Of a stretch of 64,000 nt of DNA, positions 45,501-59,500 are shown one piece after another. Origin of the DNA: Lamellibrachia columna (Eukaryota > Annelida > Polychaeta > Sabellida > Siboglinidae). The stretch is from the NCBI GenBank assembly GCA_963662155.1, contig OY759263.1, positions 25,990,548 to 26,054,547 of the forward strand. The letters run 5' to 3'. Made by a program: the position numbers and the translations under genes. Position 1 is the stretch's first letter; the number at the start of each line of letters is the position of its first letter. The notes beneath the pieces were generated by a model. That model was given only the letters and a program-made list of their open reading frames with translations, made no database searches and had not been told where the DNA came from.

Positions 45501-48500
45501 AGATTTACCGCCATGTCGGCGAGCGAGTCCGCTATGACCTTCAGAAGAAAGAGTTGAACCCATCAAGGTAGGAGGTCACTTCAGGTCATGGCGAAAATCT
45601 GTGTTAGGGATCCATCACAATTGTCGACACTTATCTTTTCGTACATAGCGTAGTAATTCTCAATTTTATGACGCAGTATCGTATTGATAATTGCTTTCCA
45701 CAAAGTTGTGAATTTCCAAAACGTCTGACTGTATTACGGAACCACTAACATTTTTTTATTTTGTATGTTGGCTGTGACCTACCCCTTTAGTAGGAATAGT
45801 TAAATGTAGACAATGCCATCCACGTGTTGGATAGAAATTCTGGTCTGAAGAGCCAAGCATCCTTAGCAGTAATATCAGGACAGCGATAGGCATTTGAATC
45901 TTGACATGGATGAAAACTGTTGAACATTTTGTTATAAATGTCTAATTTGTTTTAGCAAAATGTTAACATTTTGTTAAATCAATTAGACATTTATAATGGA
46001 AAAAGAGAAAAACCTGCATAAAGGTGCTAACAAGATTAAAATAAGTTAGCATTATACAGCCGATGCCAAGGTTGTGTTTTTGTGAAGTCTTCTTTTTTTT
46101 TTTTTTTTTGCGGTAGAAATGTAAAGGGTCTGCAATGTATGACAATGAATGAATAGTTTATATATGAGAATATAAGTGTTTGTTGTATGTTTCAGACTGA
46201 ACCAACTGTTTCAGAAAATGGACGACATTCGGGATTCAGGCGATATGGTCATCTGTGAAGGTCAGTGGACTTAGGAAAACTACACTCTTTGCCAGGGTTG
46301 ACTGAATTACTTTAATTTTGTACTTGAGTAAAAGTAAAAGTAATTCACCTAAAAACTACTTGAGTAAAAGTAAAATTACCTTGTAAAAAAAAGTACTTGA
46401 GTAAAAAGTAAAACTACTTTTCAAAAGTACTTGAAGTAAAAGTAGAAGTAAAAGTACAACACTTAGAAATAACAACAATATTATGAGTAATATTATATAA
46501 ATTACACAACTTGCATCTGACAACTGTTTTGCAACCACTCTGCCTATAACAATGTGCTCCCAGACAGCCTTAGTTGGTCAGTCGGTCTGCCACCCTTGAG
46601 CATGGTGGTCACTTGGATGCTTGGAAAATTACATTATCAGTAATGAGAGCTCACGACATCAAATAATTTAAGTTAAATACATAACTTAATTAATGATGAG
46701 GCACAATTTATCTTTTTATCAACCCTGTTCCACTGGGGTATGGGAGGAGCTAGATTGTACAACAGGACATGTATACGCAGGTGTGATTGTATCTTAGTAG
46801 GTCCAGTAGTAGTTGTAGACTCTCAGGGAAACTGGTCATAGGTAATACCACCTAGCACTGCCCATAATAAAATTAACAAAGACATTTGATGCGTAGCTGA
46901 TGAAGCCATCTGGCTAGTGAACCCCCACCTTATCATGTCTTCCCAGACATGTCTTATCAGCTCACACAAACATTGAAACAACATGCTTTAGTAGCTAGCT
47001 GGATTGGTTACCTGGCACCAGCTGGGCCTAGAATTGATCAGAAGACCAACCAGTGCAACAAAGGAATGCTGTTGCTAATTGCAATTAAAAGTGCCCTGTC
47101 AGGGCCCCTGTCCCTGATATTATTTATTATGGATCAGCTTGAATAAGCCATTGGCATTGCTGGGAAAAGATGCTGCCAAATGGCAGAGTATCAATTCTTT
47201 ACTTTTTAGTTCTGTCGAGTAAACATTATTATGAATTTATTAAACATCTCAATATGGATTCGTGAAAGTAAAATGCTGTTTAATGCTGACGTAAGCCGGC
47301 AAAGCCGTTGCTGACAATGGGCGAAAATCGATTCTCGTTCTCGATCCACAATGCGCATGCGCTCACAAATATCAGAATTGTGTCGGTGTATTGTACATAC
47401 ATTGTCGAAATTGCAACTTTTAATATTTATAATACGTATTGGAAACTTATTGATTAATAGTTTATATGGTACAATGGAGACATTTGCATCGTGGTTTGAG
47501 ATGGCGTTCAAGCGTTGTGCGCTAGAAGTAACATTTCATGTCAACGGCCTTGACCTGACCTATGCCAATATTTGGCAGACTTCGTTCACTGACGTAGATA
47601 TAAAACAGTGGTTGCGTCAATTTCCCAAAGAGAGGTTTGTATGCAAATATGATCGCGAACTGGCCTGGATTGGATTATATTAATAGCTTTTGGCCTGGCG
47701 ACTATGAACAGTTTATGAAATTTTGTTGACGGTGGAGCGCCACCGGCAGCAGCGGTTTCGCCAAAAGATTTACGAAAATATATTGCGAAGTAAATAAAAG
47801 TAACGGAGTAAAAAGTCGCATTACTTTAGATAAAACTACTTCATTACAAGTAAAAGTATTTAGTAAAAATTCTACTTCGTTACATGCCAATTACTTGAAA
47901 TAACTACTCAAGTATTGTAACAAAGTACTTTTACTTCGTTACATGCCAACCCTGCCCTTTGCCCTAAGATAACACCCTCTGAACAGAAACCACCTTGACA
48001 CTACACGTCAGGACAGTATCCCGCCCATACCACGCAGTAAATACCCAGTCAATGCATCCCCTGAACTCTATTGCCATGGTCAGTATTGATCAATCTGTAT
48101 ACCCCAGACAATATGTTCTTGGTAATATCTTCTTAACCAAAAATGGGCCATTCATTTGTATTTATGTGTGCATTAGCTGGGCAATTGGAGCTTTGAACTG
48201 TCAGCCGATTGGTGCCGCATGATTTATCACTCTTTTGTCAGTGCTTTAATTAGATTGCTTTACCAATCAATCAAGAACCATTAAGTCAAACCATTATTTA
48301 CAAAACTTTAAAAAAAATTCTGTCCATGTTGCTCCAGTTCACTCAGGTGTATAAGTGAGTAGCTGGCTAGAGACATGTATGAAAGAACTGTATGTGCAGT
48401 ATAAATCAGCTTTACTATCTGGAAGAACTTTACGTACTACCTCCAAATGTTAACTACTGAAACTCTTAATTTTAATATAGCTTCTTGAAGTCATAGATAT

Positions 48501-51500
48501 TTTAAATATCTCATGAAACATTTTCGTGAAAAACAATAAGAGCAGTATTGTGTGGATGAGAACTTTGCTAATGGACGTATCTGTCTTGCCCCGGTGCTGC
48601 AGGGAAGGACGAGACGGACTTCGTGAAGCCGGTGGGCGTGCCCCGTGCAGCGGCCAAGAGGATAGGGAGTTCTTCCTCATCTGCTCCCTCCTCCGCATCC
48701 GGGGCTCGCAGGCCCATCGTGGGACAACGACCCTCAGGTTAGTGGGAGACAGTCGCTGATGGGAGGGAATAACTGGATAAAAAATAGGGAGAAAATAGCC
48801 TCTGAGGAGGTTAAGTCCAGGCTCTTGAGTCTGTAATGCAGTCATGGTGTGTCATTCAGTGATAGTTCAGAGAGGGATGTTGCTCAGATACCCCGGCAAT
48901 ACAGGTATTGCTAGGTCCAACTACACAAAATTTTATCAAATTTAATTCTTTTCATTTCTTTTACACTTCTAGATTTTTATCAGTTACAATTACACCAGTT
49001 CACTTACAGTTCAGGACCCACTGTTTATTATGTAAGTAGTCGTAATTAAGTCTGGATTTTCAACTTGTTTGTGACTTTTTCATAGTTTTTTTGGGTACTT
49101 TTTGATATGATAATGATATTGTGATTAATCATAATTGATGTAATTGTTACAGTTACGCGTTGTAATCAATTACACTTATGTAATCAGATCCATCCCTGAT
49201 CTTGGTTACTGTTTACAGTGACCAGTCTTACACTGCTCGTGTGTATTTTCATCCTAGGGTTACAGAGTATGTATGACAAACAGTATCAGGAGAACACTGA
49301 AAGTAGACCTGGTGATGAAATGTGATGGTTTGATGTCTTTGTCAACCTACATTACTGGATGACTTGAGTAACATTGAAGCCATCCAGATATGTTGCTGGT
49401 GCCTGTGATGTACAGCTTGTAGCGATGGTATTCTGAAAGGAATAACCACGTGATTAGGGAAAGTGTGGTACTGTATTGACAGAACTCACACTGGAGTCCT
49501 GACAGCATGTATCTGTGCCAAAGGCTGAAATGTTGACTCAGTGACGGTGTTGGTCCATCTGGATGTCCATGAGGTAGGATGTGTCAAGATTCAGGGGGAA
49601 ACTGAGCGCTTTACACCAGAGACGCTACAGTGAGGTCCTGGAAGACAACAATAACATTGTTCAGCTTCCTAGCTGGGTAGGACAACACTATGTAAAGTAG
49701 CTAATAGGAGTTGCTACTCCAGAAGAAGGGGCAGTGAAATTATAATACAGGATAATTTTAGGTAAGCTTCTCGGGGAATGAAGATCAGAACTGAATTTGC
49801 TGCACACACCTGATCTAGCAGAAGGTATACCAGCCCCTGCCAAGACCAATTAATCTGCTGGCTCGTTTTTATGCACAGATTATTAGTCAGTCAGATAATG
49901 TTTTGGTGCCACGTGATTGATCATTGGCTCACAAAGTAAAGTCTCATATCAGAGCTTTAATTAGATTGCTTTGCTATAAATCAAGAACCATTAAGTCAGA
50001 TCATTAGGAATATGCAGAAGTTTTTAAAGCTAGAAGACCATTGTTACTGTTTGTTTGTGATGTCTGTCAGCAAAAGTGTCTGATGAAATGTGCCTAACAC
50101 ACACCTGTGCATTTTCCCTCACGCCAGTTCGCTCTGCCTCGGTGAAACGGAGGCGTTCGGTCGTTAGCCAAGGTAAACCCGATTGGGTTACGGTTTCAAT
50201 GTAGTTGGTTATGTTATGTTGTTTGTTTTACTATTTAGGGTTCGTGTAGTCGTTGGTTTGATATTTGTTGACGTAGTCTTGCGTAATGTCGTGCATGCCT
50301 CCCGCATTAGTTTCTCTTGTTTTTACACTTGAATGCTTTTGTGCAGTGTATGTTCCCACCTTATTGAAGTGTCTGCCACCTTGCCACAAGTGGGAGACAT
50401 TCCCCTTCCCCTTTTCTCTTGCCCAAATGAACCATGTCATATGCCATTTTATCGTACCTAATGTAACAGTGATGCAGTTTTCTTCCGTGATAAAATAAAT
50501 TAGGCTGACAAAATAAGTGTCGCTGTTTAAACTGTAAGTGCATTTATGTGGAGCACAGGCCAGTGTTACGTAATGTTCTCAATATATAAACCTTCATACA
50601 AACATTCTCATATTTGTAAATCATCAAACAAAAAGCTTGCACTAATGTGTAATTGTTCACAATACCTTTTGTATGAAGTGTAGTTGTTCAGAACACGTTT
50701 TGTATGAAGTGTAGTTATTCAGAACACCTTTTGTATTGTTGCTGACTTTCCATGATACAAACAATGAAACTAGTCCAGGTGTCATTTTATATAACAGGAA
50801 TAGAAAGTGTATATTATCAGTTATGTGCCAACCTGCTATATCGATGAAATGGAAACATGGCCACGCAGTTGTGCAAAAATATCATTTAGTCAATAAGCAG
50901 CTGTTGCCAATAATTTTTCAGTCTGCTTCTTGTTATTTATTGGTTTTCAATCTACAGAAGACGTAACAGTCCTGGTGACTAGTGGAAACTAGGAATTGTG
51001 TTCTCATTCTGTAAGAATTTAATCAAGATTTCATTTACAGAATGAGCTCTGGGGGAATTTAATCAGTGTATTATTTACAAGCGTTATTTTTGTGCAGATG
51101 TTTTTGTTATGATTGAACTGTGGAATCTAATGATAAATATATTTAAAGTACTAAAAGTATGTAGACGACATCTGTTATGAAAGTATGTCTTCATTATAAT
51201 ATATTTTAGAATTCTATATGATAAAGAGTAACTTTAGCAACACAAGATTGTCATACAAAACAAAAAACCTGGACAAGAAGCCATTAGTTTATTTATTTTT
51301 ATCATGTTTTCAATGTTATAGGAAGCATCCAAACGGTTAATTGTGAACTACCAGGTATAAGCTAAAATATTACACTTCGGTAAACTAAGCATCTTCATTT
51401 AGTAATTATGTTGTTGTTGTAGTGTTAAGATGTTTTAGTATTGAACAGTTGCCACACCAACATGTCTTCGTTTAGTAATTATGTTGTTGTTGTAGTGTTA

Positions 51501-53462
51501 AGACGTTTTTTTATTGAACAATTGCCACACCAACATGTCTTCGTTTAGTAATTATGTTGTTGTTGTAGTGTTAAGACGTTTTAATATTGAACAATTGCCA
51601 CACCAACATGTCTTCGTTTAGTAATTGTGTTGTTGTTGTAGTGTTAAGACGTTTTAATATTGAACAATTGCCACACCAACATGTCTTCATTTAGTAATTG
51701 TGTTGTTGTTGTAGTGTTAAGACGTTTTAATATTGAACAATTGCCACACCAACATGTCTTCATTTAGTAATTGTGTTGTTGTTGTTGTAGTGTTAAGACG
51801 TTTTAATATTGAACAATTGCCACACCAACATGTCTTCGTTTAGTAATTGTGTTGTTGTAGTGTTAAGACGTTTTAGTATTAAACAATTGCCACACCAACA
51901 TGTCTTCATTTAGTAATTGTGTTGTTGTTGTAGTGTTAAGACGTTTTAATATTGAACAATTGCCACACCAACATGTCTTCATTTAGTAATTGTGTTGTTG
52001 TAGTGTTAAGACGTTTTAGTATTAAACAACTACCACACCAACATGTCATGTGTTAAACAAATGTCTTCATTTAGCAATTGTGTTGTTATAGTGTTAAGAC
52101 ATTTTAGTATTAAACAACTACCACACCAACATGTCATGTGTTAAACAAATGTCTTCATTTAGCAATTGTGTTGTTATAGTGTTAAGACATTTTAGTATTG
52201 AACAACTACCACACCAACATGTCATGTGTTAAACAAATGTCCTCTCCAGAACATTTGAGCATTAATGTTATGATTGATCCTACAATTTTACAACCTTTTT
52301 AATACATTTAAACTTCTGTTGAAATGTGAAGACAATTTAACAATGTCTTTATCCTGTTGTATCAATGTATTTAGTTAATATTGGAAAATAATGAGGTTAA
52401 TTAAGAATTTTAGATAATTGGTTCTCAGTGTTTGTAAGTTATAATATTTGGAATAAACCTAGAGATATTACTATTTTTGGATACGACTGCCCAGACAGCT
52501 ACAATCATCTTTGCTTTGATTAACTTTTTGTTCCTGAAGTTGAAACAAACATTGGAACCAGGGCTTTCATGGTTGTTGAATTCACTCCCAGTTAGTGTCA
52601 GGCCAGCAGGAAATATAATAACGTGTTAACATCATCTGAAGGCTTATCTACTTAATTTTGTTTTAATGTTCTTAATATAGACCTCCATACAAAGGTTCCT
52701 CTGTGTAAATCATTTACCATAAACTCCGAAGTTGACATCCTTTGTACTTTGACTCAAGAGTAAAGCATGTTTTGTGAAACATTTATTACTTTGTTTATTT
52801 CGCATCATTTTGCACAACAGGAAGAGAAAGTGTATATTATCAATTATATGCCAAGCTGTTACGTCAATGAAAGGGAAAGGTTGTCATGGCGTTATGCAGG
52901 GATCCCTCATCGAACCAACAGTGCAGCTGTTGTCAGGCATCTCAGTCTGCAGATAATGTTCAAGTATGCTTGTTTTTGTGTATATCTGCTTACAGTCCAC
53001 AGAAGTCATTTCACTCCTGAGGATGATGAATTGTACTCTCATTCTGAAAGAATTTAATCAAAATATTATTTACAGACCGAGCTCTGGAGGTATTTAATCA
53101 GTGTATTATTTACTCGTGTTGTCTGCTGATATTTAGGCTGTGGATGAACTGTGGAATCTGTGTTTGTTTAGAAACTTTAGACACTGTCACCAATATAGAC
53201 ACAGGCACTAGTTCAGTCAAGGCTCATTATGTTACACTGGGAAATAGTATGTGTATGAATTGATTAAATGCCATCACAACTGAATTATTGGAATTATTCT
53301 GCAATAATTAGGACATCAGCTTTTGCACCGGACACCTACAATGCTAGCTTTAAATTGACTATCTTGGTAGTAATAACATTTTATTATTAAATAATATTTG
53401 TATGTTATTTTCGTCTGACGTGGTTCCAAAGATGTGCTGAAGGTTTGCTATGATTTGACTTT

Positions 53463-53532
<70 letters not shown>

Positions 53533-56500
53533 ATTTTGTTGCAACATGTTCAAGTGTCATTCACTCTACTGTTCTTCTTCCTGTTTTCTGTTCCTCTGTG
53601 ATGTTGTTAAGTGTTGATGTGGCTATTGTTCAGTGGTTCATTTGATGTTTCATTGCATGTAGATGTTGTTCATAGGACATGCCGTTTGTTACAAGTAGTA
53701 TTGTTATTGCAAAACATAACAGAAGTTTTTAACTGCAGCATATTTCTAGTAACCTGATTCTCTGATAATAAAGTAAAGAAATAAGCAGATGTTTTCTGAT
53801 TCAATGGCCAGTGAGAGTATAACGCATAGTACTCCTTTTTTGGTCATGCATTAGAATTTTTATTCTTCAATACTATTGAAGGACAATTATGGGGTAGTGG
53901 AAATGCCTTGTGAGGTTTTTATAACTAGCTTCCAGTACAGATTTATAACTCTAGTCTACGAAGTTATCACATGAACAGTTGAGAGATTCCGCTGTCTGGT
54001 AACTAGCAGGTTGTGTTAGATAACCAGATAGCAGTGGTGTGTCTAGATATGGTTACATATGTCAAGACACATTCCAATAAACCGGTGTTCCAAGAATTGT
54101 GTGCCACTAACTGTTAAAAATATAACTGTCCAATTGTGTTTAGTGTATCTCATCTGGGTAACAGTTAGAGATGTTAACTTGGATGATTCATGTGTTCAGT
54201 GGGCGGCTATTTGACCATTTTAGGAGGAAGTGGAGCCATTGACGAAGTAGGCTTTGCCAACAGTTACGAAGACGTCCCTAAAGTTCATGTAAGTCAGACA
54301 ATTTTGTTTTTATTATTTCAGATAACATGCCCAACCCCACAAATATGGGTCGATGTGATGTCAATGAAATGTGGCCTGATGTGACGTGTTTAGAAAGTAT
54401 CTTTTGCCCTCAAATGATTTGATGACATGGTTGAAATACAAAGTGTTTTAGCGTATAGTTTCATGACTAGTTTTCCTACTGCGCAGTAATCTAGTATATT
54501 GTTGAATGCGTGCTTTAACACTAGTTGTTTCCGGAATCTCTCCTTGTGTTTGTGTGCAATCCATGTGTAACTGGACCTGGAGTATATTACTTGGTATTTG
54601 GGATGCATTAGACAGAATTGTACTAGGAGATGCCATCTCCAGCTCAAACTGTTTTGGCAGGCTAACCAATATAATTATGCAAAGCTATTTCTTAGAACTG
54701 CTTGTTGTGTCATATGGTGTTCAAGAGCTGGTTATATATAGTTCAATGGATAACAGCAAATGTGGCTAATAATAATAATTATGAGCTTATCTCATCAACA
54801 GCGTCTCTCACCAGTAAATGTCTAAAGGGCATTGGTTTCCTGACAGTGGTCTGCACTGACAGTGGTCTCCACAGACAATGGTCTCTGCTGACTGGTCTGC
54901 ACTAACAATGGTCTCCACTGACAGTGGTCTCTGCTGACTGGTCTGCACTGACAGTGGTCTGCACTGACAGTGGTCTCTGCTGACATTGTACGTAGTGTTG
55001 TAGGTCCGTGATGACATTAACACAGTGTTGTTTCAGTTGTCAACTGTGTGTTGCAGTTGTTCTCTGGACGTGAGCTCACAGACCACATGGGACGTATCCA
55101 TGACTGTCTCTGTGATCCAAACATCGCTTGGGAGAAGAGGGTGGAGGCGGTAAGGACACCTCTGTTTTTCATTTTGCTACCTGTTGGAAAGTGACATGTA
55201 TATCTTAAAAAGAAACAACATTTAACATTATTAATAATGGACGGGGACCAGTTTGGTTGGTGTAAATCTATTGCTCACTAGTGCGACAATTTGGTGGAAG
55301 TATCCAAACCTGTTGAAGCCACTAAACATTACAGTGGTGCCCAGCTATAATGTCTACAAACAGCAACATAGAATGATATGTACCATCCAATTTATTGCCT
55401 ATTGTTTATTGACTTTTGGATGCTGTTAAAATATGTTCTATTTTAATAATTTGGTCTAGTGCAGGGAAAGGTAAGTTATTCTTAAACTCTTATGTTTGAT
55501 CCCTGCTGTTCATCAGCTAGTCGAATACACTTAAACTCTTATGTATGATCCCTGCTGTTCATCAGCTAGTTGAATACACTTAAACACTTAAACTCTTATG
55601 TTTGATCCCTGCTGTTCATCAGCTAGTCGAATACACTTAAACTCTTATGTATGATCCCTGCTGTTCATCAGCTAGTTGAATACACTTAAACACTTAAACT
55701 TTTATGTTTGATCCCTGCTGTTCATCAGCTAGTCGAATACACTTAAACACTTAAACTCTTATGTTTGATCCCTGCTGTTCATCAGCTAGTCGAATACACT
55801 TAAACTCTTATGTATTATCCCTGCTGTTCATCAGTTAGTCCAATACACTTAAACTCTTATGTTTGATCCCTGCTGTTCATTAGCTAGTCGAATACACTTA
55901 AACTCTTATGTTTGATCCCTGCTGTTCATCAGCTAGTTGAATACACTTAAACTCTTATGTTTGATCCCTGCTGTTCGTCAGCTAGTCGAATACACTTAAA
56001 CACTTAAACTCTTATGTTTGATCCCTGCTGTTCATCAGCTAGTCGAATACACTTAAACACTTAAACTCTTATGTTTGATCCCTGCTGCCCATCACCTAGT
56101 CGAATACACTTAAACACTTAAACTCTTATGTTTGATCCCTGCTGTTCATCAGCTAGTCGAATACACTTAAACTCTTATGTATTATCCCTGCTGTTCATCA
56201 GCTAGTCGAACACACTTAAACTCTTATGTTTGATCCCTGCTGTTCATTAGCTAGTTGAATACACTTAAACACTTAAACTCTTATGTATGATCCCAGCTAT
56301 TCATCACCTAGTCGAATACACTTAAACTCTTATGTTTGATCCCTGCTGTTCATCATCTAGTCGAATTAGAGTACAGAAGGGCTAGAGCAGACATGATACA
56401 TTAGAGTACAGAAGGGCTAGAGCCGACATGATACATTAGAGTACAGGAGGGCTAGAGCCGACATGATACATTAGAGTACAGGAGGGCTAGAGCCGACATG

Positions 56501-59500
56501 ATACATTAGAGTATAGGAGGGCTAGAGCCGACATGATACATTAGATTACAGGAGGGCTAGAGCCGACATGACACATTAGAGTACAGGAGGGCTAGAGCTG
56601 ACATGACACATTAGAGTACAGGAGGGCTAGAGCCAACATGACACATTAGAGTACAGGAGGGCTAGAGCTGACACGATACAGACTTACAAGATGATGGCAG
56701 GACTCGATGAAGTAAACATCAAAAGTGTATTCACAATAAACCACCAATCAAGCAACTGCTATAGTGGCTGTACTACCAGATAGATGCCAAGCTGCACAGC
56801 TTTGCTAATCACGCTGTAGATATGTGGAATAGTTTACCAGAGGGTGTAGTAAAGGCATGCAGTATTAACGAATTAAAGTCGTGACTAAATGGCATATGCT
56901 GGAATAAAAAATGCTTATCTGTCTTCTTCAGGCTCAGTAATGGCTCAGTAATGGCGTGAGCGTCAAAGCATGCTTTATTGCACTTTGCTAAACATCTGTT
57001 GATCTTCTGCATTGCAGCTGAAGACGATAAGATCGCTTCTCATTGCTGGCGCTACAGACTACGACGAGTTCCACCCATTGCTACGGAAACTGGAGCCCAC
57101 CCTTCAGACGTCCTTGAAGGACCTGAGGTCACAGGTTGTGCGAGAAGCATGCATCAGTGCATCGTACGTACTCCAGCTGGTTTCATTAATGTTTAATGTG
57201 GCTCATTGGTTTGATGTTACAGTTTGCAAATGCATTAAATATCTGTCGTTAATTACCGTAATATTTTATATCCCTGTTACGGTAGAAATATACACCACCA
57301 CGCTACCTGATGGATTATAATGGAACACAGAGATTTCGGGAACAGAGCCACAGGCATATACATTAAGCAGCAACAGATGGCATCTTTTCACACTCAGCAA
57401 TACTAATTTGGTTCATATTATCCTTATTTAGGACCAGTTGCGTTGATGTGTGTCTAATGGTGTTTCGTGTAGATTAGTAAAAGGATATCTTCAGTTACTG
57501 CACCAATATTTGGCATTAACTACCAGGCCTATACTGAGTAAGTCAGCGACTCTCCTTGTCAATCACTCATGAACCACTAGAATCTAGTGTGTTTACCTTT
57601 TTATAATCAACAAAATTCATAGGAATATAGCGATCAATATTTCAATAATTTACACGTGAACATGTTTACATGTCTGGGTCATGTCTGTATAATTGTGTTC
57701 AATGCTTCAAAACAATGTCTGTGTCAACCAACCAAGAAAATTATTAGCAATGTTCAAGTATATTTGATACATACAAAGCCAGCAACAATGACATTAATTT
57801 ATAGCGAAATAGTTGACATATTTACATTTTATCTCTCAATGATGCTAGCAGTTACTATATGCAACAAATATGCCTACTAATAAGGTCTTAGAACAAGCAC
57901 TTGCTTGTGGTAAACACTGTAATGTTGTCATAGTTCCCCGAATCTTTAAAATGTTCCATTATAGTCCACCGGGTAGCGTGGTGATAATGGGAATGGTGTA
58001 TTGAACATGCACAAAAATGCTCCAGTTAGCACATCAATCACACAGACGGGTGTGTTGTTTACAGGTTCCTGTCAAAGTTGCTTGGCAACCGATTCGACCA
58101 CTGTGCCGAGATGTTGCTGCCTACCCTGATCGTGTTGATCCAGAACAGTGCCAAGATCATGGCGTCCTCCGGTCTTGTCACCCTTAACCTCATCATCCAG
58201 CAGACCCACTCAGCCCGTCTTATCCCCCTCCTCACCTGTCATCTCTCCTCCAAGTCTTCCATCATCCGCAGGTAAGGTCTTGGTCTTCATCTCTTCCCAT
58301 AGGTGTCGACATTACCGCTTTCGGGACTTACATTTCCTTGTGTGTGCGTTCACCTTGAACAAGAACGGCATATCAAAACACAGTGAAAAACAACAGGAAA
58401 ATGCTAAACATTGACGAAAGTTGAGTGTAGGAAAATGTTTCCCGCTTTTCTTGAGAACTTTCCTGCATTTCCATGGCTTTATGTTGCCACGTGTCTCCTG
58501 TACTGATTCCGTATCTCGGTGGTGCATGCCTTGTTATCTGGACGTGTTGGTTTCGTAACCCCAGCTGGCAGCCAACCTATTCAACACTTGATGGTGTGCT
58601 TAGCATTGGGCACATGGGTATGGGAACTTTAAAATGTGTGTCTTTCAGTTGATACACTCAAAGCTGTAGGTCCCTTCTGCCTAGTGTCTATACTAGGGGA
58701 AACAAAACAGTGCTTTATGTAAGCACGTCACCCTAATATTAATATTATCTGGTCACTGTTTCTAGAATGTAACTAAACCTTTTTGCGTCAAAATATATAT
58801 TGATGCTATCAAGCTTGTCATGTTAAATTGCTAAATGAGTGCAAATAACTTCTAATTAGAGTGAGATTTAATTATTAAATTGTGTTAGATAGTGTTGCCA
58901 CCTTTCGACTGCATGAGTCGTATTGGGTCTTGGTATAAACGCGATTGATTTGGGACGAGTTGTCTGCGGGTGAGTTGGTTACAGGGATTGTGTGTGTTGA
59001 TTGAGGACAAGTTGTCTGAGAGTGAGTTGGTTACAGGGATTGTGTGATGAATGTGGACGAGTTATCTGAGGGTAAGTTGGTTACAAGGAGTGCGTGTTGA
59101 TTGTAGACGAGTTGTCTCTGAGTGAGTTGGTTACAGGGAGTGCGTGTTCATTGAGGATGAGTTGTCTGAGGGTGAGTTGGTTACAGGGAGTGCAGTGCAC
59201 TGCTGGACCACCTGCTGCGGACATGGCCGACCCATACGTTAGAGCGACATATCCCTGTCATACAGGAGGCCATCAAGCGACAACTTAGCGATCCCGACAC
59301 GAATGCAAGGGCACATGCCCGCAGGTAGGTGGCGATCTAGTAGGGTCACATGACAGTGACCTCTGACACAAATGCCAGTAAAATAGAGTGATGTTGATGT
59401 CACTGCAACATGGCTTGTGCATATAAATCAGGTTTTTGTTGATACGAATCATCTTTTTTGTAAGGGTAAGGGTGTGTTCTGCTTCCAATGTTGAATGTGG

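Larger units (their letters stand above)
46261..48602 (+). other. CLASP: CLASP intron 7
   Basis: It is occupied mostly by the hAT-type element. A further SINE-body fragment (GCTCCAGTTCACTCAGGTGT, AGTGAGTAGCTGGCTAGAGAC) lies at about 48325-48440. Confidence 0.8.
50173..54223 (+). other. CLASP: CLASP intron 9
   Basis: No further host exon recognised. It contains the 73-bp array, two diverged copies of a repeat at 50.7-51.1 and 52.7-53.2 kb, a LINE fragment and an AT run (listed). Confidence 0.75.
55150..57017 (+). other. CLASP: CLASP intron 11
   Basis: Nearly filled by two adjoining satellites and a LINE 3' fragment (listed); otherwise nothing seen. Confidence 0.8.

Noticed and set aside
46900..46930. 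Second CTGATGA box (CTGATGAAGCCATCTGGCTAG) as a hammerhead ribozyme
   Set aside because: A stem II is present, but no GAAA follows it and no stem III or cleavage site can be drawn.
48526..48845. ORFs overlapping CLASP exon 8 in other frames and on the minus strand
   Set aside because: Their openness comes from the GC-rich exon; the CLASP frame is supported by family similarity and splice phases.
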